A stretch of DNA of 39,354 nt. Origin: Candidatus Kapaibacterium sp. (GTDB taxonomy: Bacteria > Bacteroidota > Ignavibacteria > Kapaibacteriales > UBA4661). This document shows, piece by piece, positions 34,801-39,354 of this stretch (within the stretch, counting starts at the first letter, position 1; each line of letters opens with the position of its first letter). The stretch lies in the NCBI GenBank assembly GCA_025358765.1, contig JANYIG010000299.1, positions 1 through 39,354 on the forward strand, given 5' to 3'. The position numbers and the translations under genes were made by a program. Under the pieces are notes generated by a model that had not been told where the DNA came from, searched no databases, and saw only the letters and a program-made list of their open reading frames with translations.

Positions 34801-37800
34801 ATGTATCACCACCACCACCACCATCTGCCGCGCCAATGCCCCTCTGCATGGTTGATTGCCGCCCTCGTGCTGGTAGCAGTATGGGGTACACAGCATACCA
34901 ATGCCTATGCTCAACGCGTGACGGACAACACGCGTGGTAGTCGTGGCAAGGAGTTCCGTTTTGCATTCTTACCAAACTTTCATGGGGGAAACGACGTTAA
35001 TTCCCGCAACCTGAATGATTCGCTCTACATCTTCGTCACCTGCGATAAACCCACAAACGGTACGATTTCTTACCGCAACCGCACGGGTCAACAATTCTCC
35101 CAATCGTTTCAGATTGCCGACCCTATGCAAATTTTTACGTTTGCGCTCAAGTTTCAAGGCTTCGAGATAGAAGGTGTCAATAACGGGCAGCAGGGGAATC
35201 CAAGTTCGCAAAATGAAACTCCAGCGCTGCAATCATTCCGCGTGACGGCGGATGAAGATGTTACCGTCTATGGTTTGAACCAAGCACGCTACTCAAGCGA
35301 TGCGTTTTTGGCACTCCCCGTACGGTCGCTTGGCAAGGAATATGTCGTGATGGCGTACAACAGCGATGGACAGGGACTTTCCTTCAACATTAACGCACCA
35401 AACACCAGTACGCCATCCCAATTTGCTATTGTTGCAACGGAAAATGATACACAGGTTCGTATTACTCCGAGCGCTCCCACGCTAACGAATGCAACGGCAG
35501 GAACCCGCACCATTCTGCTGAATCAAGGCGAAGTGTATTTGGTGCAAGCGGATTTACGAATTCAGGGCGGATTGGCAGATTTGACTGGTTCACGTATCAA
35601 AGCAGACAAACCGATAGCCGTATTTGGCAGCCATCAGCGAGCCACAATTCCAGTACGTCAGCGTGACCAGCTAAACTCCCGCGACCATCTTGTGGAGCAA
35701 CTCCCCGGATTGGAAACATGGGGCAAAAAAGCCTTCATCACGCCATATGCGCCACCCCGTGATGAAAAACCGATTGGAACAGATTTATATCGAGTGTTAG
35801 CTGCGTACGACACTACGAAAGTTTTCTTGAACGGCGTAGTAATCACGACGCTTAATGCCGGACAGTACTACGAAGCAGCGCTGAACGCGCCCGGCTGGAT
35901 TACGGCAACCGATCAGATTTTGGTAGCACAGTTCAAGAAAACCTCGAATACCGGCAGCAATGGGGCTATTATGAACAACGGCGACCCATTTATGATGATT
36001 ATTCCAACTGTTGAGCAATATGACAATAGCTACCGTTTTATTAACGTGGAAGTGCTGGATCCAACACTTTCAACGGTGGTTCCAAGCGCACAAGTCTTTG
36101 AAGAGCACTTTGTAACGATCGTGATTCCTACGCTTGGCGCGGCTGGGTTATTGCTGGATGAAAAACCTGTTCCCACAAGCGCTTTCCAACCCATTGTCAA
36201 TTCTGGATTTTCGTTTGCAAATCTTTCTGTAGCGGGTGGTGTTCACACGGCGCGGGCAGATTCAGCGTTTGGGATTTATGTCTATGGCTACGGTTTGGCA
36301 AATTCATACGGCTATATCGGCGGTGGAAAGCTTCGCATCATCGCTCCCGACCGCGATGCGCCCTTATTACGTGGGATGAATAATTGTTTTTCGCTTGTCG
36401 GTACAGCATATGACACGCTTGCAACGGATTCACGCATCGCCTCGGTGCAACTTCAGCCTACAACGGTTGCAAACATACACCTATCGTTGGATGAGTTTAC
36501 GCCGTTTGTGGATTCGGTAAATTTTCGTGCGGACTTGGTGAACATCTATCAAGATGGTGGCTTTACGGCTACTGTGCGGGATTCAATCGGTTTCATCACG
36601 CGACGTACGTTTCCTGTATATGGCTTTACTGTTGGATTAGAAGGTCAAGGTGCGAACTTATCCGCTCAACGGCGTGATTTCAGCATCAATACAGGCCGCA
36701 GTCGTAGTTTCCCCGTGACACTTGTGAATTATGGTGCTGCAACGCAGACGATTTCAACGCTCTCCTTCGCAAATAATACAGTTGGTTTTTTCGTGCAGGA
36801 GCAATTACCCATTATTCTCGCGCCGAGCAGTCGTGCGACCTTGAATATCCGTTTTACAGCAATGCGTGACGGCACATTTGTGGATACGTTGATTATAGGT
36901 ACTACTTGTGCAAGCCGCTCTGTGGCTATAGTTTCCATCGCAGCAGGTAAGGATACAATTACACCAACAGCAGCAAGAGTAACCGATGAATGCGCACGAA
37001 CGGTAATGCTGAATTTCACCGATGTGGGTTTGTATGCGACGGGTATTGCCCGCTTGGAGGCGGAAACATTGGTAAATTGCACTGTTCGTTTTGATGCAAT
37101 TATGAATTCTGATATAGTGCGGGGTGTGGTGAATATTCTTGATCCCAGAAAAGATGCCATCTATAGCCTACGGGTGCAAGATTCATCGGGGAATATCCTC
37201 AGACTGCGTGATACAGTGCAAGGATTGACGGTACGCCTCGTGAACCGCGATACGGTGAGTGCATTTGGTGGACAGCCGATTACAACGTTGCCTTGCAGAA
37301 CGCTTGTTTACAGAAATATTGGGCTACAGCCTTTTGTGATTGACCACCTAACTCCGCGTGGCAACATATATTTCTCTCTTCCATTCACACAATTTCCGAT
37401 AACATTAGCTCCGGGGGAATCGCGTGGCATACAGGTATGTTTTGCCCCACTCGAAAGCCGTGATTACCGCGACACCCTCTTGCTCGAGCGTTTTTGCACG
37501 GCAGATACACTTGTGCTTACAGGTTCTGGTGTACCCAGCATTGCGCTTGGAACTACGCGTTGCAACGCCGAAGTGCAGATCACAACGTCCTCCGCGCCGC
37601 GTGATTACTTTATGGAACAAAACTTCCCCAATCCCACATCAGGGCTCACACAAATCACTTTTGGTATGCAAGCACAAGGCTACACAACCCTTCGGCTCTA
37701 TAATGCCCTTGGGACGCTCATAGCAAATATTATGGAAGGCGTTATCCCTTCGGGCATAGGCACCGTGACGCTCGACACATCTACGTTGGAGAGTGGTGTC

Positions 37801-37863
37801 TATTTTTACGAACTGCAAAGCAACGGAAAGCGGCTCGTAAAGTTGATGTATGTTGTTCGGTAG
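34801..37863 (+). CDS. T9SS cargo with IgGFc-binding-like domain
   Basis: Secreted 1020-residue protein. It starts M-Y then six His, then a signal peptide (about 14-38, ending NAYAQ). An IgGFc-binding N-terminal-like domain follows, about 45-430 (FRFAFLPNFHGGNDV, FRVTADEDVTVYGLN, GSHQRATIPVRQRDQL, FMMIIPTVEQY). The middle (about 500-930) holds repeated beta domains resembling CARDB/ASPM-like modules of surface proteins (FSINTGRSRSFPVTLVNYG, LTFRNIGLQPFVI-like pattern). The C-terminal 85 residues (FMEQNFPNPTSGLTQI, TTLRLYNALG, GVYFYELQSNGK, KLMYVVR) form a type-A T9SS sorting domain, so the protein is exported and probably anchored to the cell surface or released. No T9SS machinery genes are in the window. 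No Shine-Dalgarno is visible. Confidence 0.88.
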   Translation: MYHHHHHHLPRQCPSAWLIAALVLVAVWGTQHTNAYAQRVTDNTRGSRGKEFRFAFLPNFHGGNDVNSRNLNDSLYIFVTCDKPTNGTISYRNRTGQQFSQSFQIADPMQIFTFALKFQGFEIEGVNNGQQGNPSSQNETPALQSFRVTADEDVTVYGLNQARYSSDAFLALPVRSLGKEYVVMAYNSDGQGLSFNINAPNTSTPSQFAIVATENDTQVRITPSAPTLTNATAGTRTILLNQGEVYLVQADLRIQGGLADLTGSRIKADKPIAVFGSHQRATIPVRQRDQLNSRDHLVEQLPGLETWGKKAFITPYAPPRDEKPIGTDLYRVLAAYDTTKVFLNGVVITTLNAGQYYEAALNAPGWITATDQILVAQFKKTSNTGSNGAIMNNGDPFMMIIPTVEQYDNSYRFINVEVLDPTLSTVVPSAQVFEEHFVTIVIPTLGAAGLLLDEKPVPTSAFQPIVNSGFSFANLSVAGGVHTARADSAFGIYVYGYGLANSYGYIGGGKLRIIAPDRDAPLLRGMNNCFSLVGTAYDTLATDSRIASVQLQPTTVANIHLSLDEFTPFVDSVNFRADLVNIYQDGGFTATVRDSIGFITRRTFPVYGFTVGLEGQGANLSAQRRDFSINTGRSRSFPVTLVNYGAATQTISTLSFANNTVGFFVQEQLPIILAPSSRATLNIRFTAMRDGTFVDTLIIGTTCASRSVAIVSIAAGKDTITPTAARVTDECARTVMLNFTDVGLYATGIARLEAETLVNCTVRFDAIMNSDIVRGVVNILDPRKDAIYSLRVQDSSGNILRLRDTVQGLTVRLVNRDTVSAFGGQPITTLPCRTLVYRNIGLQPFVIDHLTPRGNIYFSLPFTQFPITLAPGESRGIQVCFAPLESRDYRDTLLLERFCTADTLVLTGSGVPSIALGTTRCNAEVQITTSSAPRDYFMEQNFPNPTSGLTQITFGMQAQGYTTLRLYNALGTLIANIMEGVIPSGIGTVTLDTSTLESGVYFYELQSNGKRLVKLMYVVR

Positions 37864-38019
37864 GCATGGTAACGTATCAAGCCCAACACCCAATAAGTGT
37901 ACATTCATGGTGTTAGTAATTGCAAACATTCTGCTTCCAAAACACCACGTATGACTTGCGGAGGATGATTCCAGCACGTTATGGAGCTTTCTATCAAAAT
38001 CGCATACTGTGAGTGTATG

Positions 38020-38076
38020 CCACCAAGCTCTCCGATACTTGCGCCAAAGACAACACAACTTATACGAGCTTGGCGG
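38020..38076. repeat. Inverted repeat in the gap after the T9SS gene
   Basis: CCACCAAGCTC (38020-38030) and GAGCTTGGCGG (38066-38076) pair with one mismatch over a 35-bp gap. Just upstream is a smaller hairpin GCATAC/GTATGC (38002-38020). Confidence 0.55.
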
Positions 38077-38079
38077 ATA

Positions 38080-38123
38080 ACGTTTGATTGTGGTGCTACC
38101 GAGTTGATATGCTACTCGTAAAA
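38080..38123. repeat. Dispersed repeat, copy 2 (also at 18431)
   Basis: Matches 18431-18453 at 22 of 23 bases, with CTCGTAAAA again further on (38115-38123). Here CGAGT/ACTCG forms a 5-bp hairpin before TAAAATTTTTT, which could terminate the T9SS gene. Confidence 0.6.
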
Positions 38124-38127
38124 TTTT

Positions 38128-38895
38128 TTATAAGCCTGCGTAGTAGTCGTAGCCCTGTTCTGCCCAGTAATCCGGCGGGCGTTCATTACTGATGGCAATC
38201 GTGCCGATGCGTTTGAGGTTTTTGATGCCATATTTTACCGGAATTACGAGGCGAAGTGGATAGCCCTGCTCAGATGAAATCGTTGTGCCATTGGACTCGT
38301 ACGCCAAAATAGTTTGCGGGTGCAGAGCGCTCGCCATGTCCAATCCGATGTAATATTCTTCATCGGGCGTTGTCATGCCAACGTAGTGGTAATTCTGCTG
38401 TAGATTGTAATGATGAAAAAAATCAATCAGCCGTACACCGCTCCAATACTGAATCTCGCTCCATCCTTCCACGCATTTGAATTCAAACACAATGTCGGTT
38501 TTTGGAAGCGCTTTGATGTCATCGAGTGTCGCTGAAAGCGGTGTCATAGCGGTTGGATGCTTCACGTTTAGCTTCCATTCAGCGATGTCAACATCTGAAT
38601 CCAAACCAACATCTCCATTGGTACGCGGCTCTGTGGCAGCAGATGAACGTGGGTATTCTGGTGCTGTATGTGTTTCGCTAAACACGACGGATTGGTTGAC
38701 AGAGCTGTTCGTTTCCAACATCGTGCGAAGCGGAGCCAACGCTCCATCTACTTCCGATTGCCCGTGGAGCCACCGCCAGCCTAAATATGAGCCAACTGCA
38801 CCAACCCCAAGTGTTGCAAAACTTAGAAACGTCCGGCGCGTAATCGTTTTTTCAATGCTCTGTTCTTGTTCAGGATTATTTTTTACTTGTGACAT
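38128..38895 (-). CDS. Sulfite oxidase/YedY-like molybdoenzyme, Tat-exported
   Basis: Periplasmic molybdopterin oxidoreductase of 255 residues. The N-terminal twin-arginine signal is TRRTFL (residues 19-24) followed by a hydrophobic segment, so it is exported folded with its cofactor. The molybdenum-ligating cysteine is C141 in FKCVEGWSE, and the family motif HHYNLQQNYHYVGM and PLRLVIPVKYGIKNLK follow. The layout fits the sulfite oxidase superfamily, YedY/MsrP-like subgroup (reduces methionine sulfoxide in proteins), though the chain is shorter than YedY (334). It is followed by a cytochrome b gene (29 bp away) that would supply electrons from the quinone pool, as YedZ does for YedY. Confidence 0.85.
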   Translation of the reverse strand: MSQVKNNPEQEQSIEKTITRRTFLSFATLGVGAVGSYLGWRWLHGQSEVDGALAPLRTMLETNSSVNQSVVFSETHTAPEYPRSSAATEPRTNGDVGLDSDVDIAEWKLNVKHPTAMTPLSATLDDIKALPKTDIVFEFKCVEGWSEIQYWSGVRLIDFFHHYNLQQNYHYVGMTTPDEEYYIGLDMASALHPQTILAYESNGTTISSEQGYPLRLVIPVKYGIKNLKRIGTIAISNERPPDYWAEQGYDYYAGL

Positions 38896-38924
38896 GATAG
38901 CTCACTTTTTTGGTTAATTTTTGG

Positions 38925-39354
38925 TTAAACGGTGGGCATAGATGAATCAGCAATAACGGGCGTTTCAGGCTCTTGGATTTCTTCAACCTCGAAGCCTGCA
39001 ACCATTGCACGGAAATTATTCCAACCTGCACGAACGACCTGAGCAATATGCACAAAAAAGAAACCGCAAAAACCAATTGTTAAGCAAAAATGCTCTACGC
39101 GAGCCGCTTTGTAGCCACCGAGCAGTGCCGTCAGCCAGCCGATTTGAATAGGTTTGTAAATCGCAAGCCCCGTCAGTAGCGAACCTATACCCATAAAAAT
39201 TATACTGGTATAAGCAATTCGTTGTGCGCCATTGAATTTTTCATCTGGATGCTGGTATTTCCTGATACCCAAATCGTTCAATGTTACCTTCAAAGCCTCG
39301 CTAAACGAGGAACGAAGCGGAACTAACACACGCCATTCGCCGGAAAAAAGCACA
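38925..39354 (-). CDS. Cytochrome b membrane subunit, partial
   Basis: The 5' end lies beyond the window; the last 142 codons are visible. The segment has two transmembrane helices (about IAYTSIIFMGIGSLLTGLAIY and FCLTIGFCGFFFVHIAQVV). H109 in VEHF and a further H in FFVHIAQ are likely heme ligands, as in cytochrome b561/Ni-Fe-hydrogenase-type b cytochromes. The C-terminal tail is acidic (FEVEEIQEPETPV). Position directly upstream of the YedY-like gene on the same strand suggests it is its membrane electron partner. The family assignment rests on two helices and the context only. Confidence 0.7.
   Translation of the reverse strand, partial: VLFSGEWRVLVPLRSSFSEALKVTLNDLGIRKYQHPDEKFNGAQRIAYTSIIFMGIGSLLTGLAIYKPIQIGWLTALLGGYKAARVEHFCLTIGFCGFFFVHIAQVVRAGWNNFRAMVAGFEVEEIQEPETPVIADSSMPTV

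Noticed and set aside
1-39354. CRISPR arrays, tRNA, rRNA
   Set aside because: No spaced direct repeats of suitable length and no cloverleaf or rRNA sequence was noticed on either strand.

Overview
The window is a gene-dense stretch (about 25 protein genes, no tRNA or rRNA seen, no CRISPR) of a bacterium of the Bacteroidota-Chlorobiota (FCB) group. The evidence is a 1020-residue secreted protein ending in a type IX secretion (T9SS) sorting tail at 34801-37863, several upstream regions with the Bacteroidota promoter pattern TTG-N19/20-TAnnTTTG, and an ABCG-type transporter with extra N-terminal modules. A lineage near Ignavibacteria/Kapabacteria is a guess; the sequence does not fix it.

Layout. 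89-1264: two small plus-strand genes, the first built from an internal duplication. 1375-5239: an SDR oxidoreductase and a full two-unit M16 metallopeptidase. 5328-6194: a DUF4197 protein on the minus strand. 6290-6705: a small non-coding mobile element with palindromic ends. 6689-10916: a minus-strand run dapB, WGR-RDD membrane protein, DUF2254-like membrane protein and type-4 uracil-DNA glycosylase; the last takes its stop codon from the mobile element. 11018-17184: a DUF4412 protein, CcmF and a GH2-like protein fused to a membrane domain whose catalytic acids look lost. 17596-18418: a single-ORF IS1-family insertion sequence. 18512-22396: an AddA/UvrD helicase-nuclease. 22411-28504 (minus): TerB-FHA-ABCG transporter, glycosyltransferase, divergent aspartate kinase. 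28937-30857 (plus): XerD-type recombinase and a secreted protein of unknown function. 30950-33674 (minus): tandem-FKBP lipoprotein and a double-GAF histidine kinase. 34000-37863 (plus): ferredoxin-NADP reductase-like flavoprotein and the T9SS cargo. 38128-39353 (minus): sulfite-oxidase/YedY-like molybdoenzyme and its probable cytochrome b partner, cut by the window edge.

Working together. dapB and the aspartate kinase belong to diaminopimelate/lysine synthesis. UDG, AddA and XerD serve DNA repair and recombination. CcmF matures c-type cytochromes. The molybdoenzyme plus cytochrome b form a membrane-linked periplasmic redox pair. The most unusual material is (a) the mini-element at 6290-6705 with its own promoter-like signal and hairpins, (b) short word-like tandem repeats used as coding linkers in AddA and as a 14-bp triplet upstream of the GH2-like gene, (c) the GH2-like membrane pseudoenzyme, (d) the TerB-FHA-ABCG transporter with a coiled-coil outer loop, and (e) a natural His6 run at the start of the T9SS cargo.
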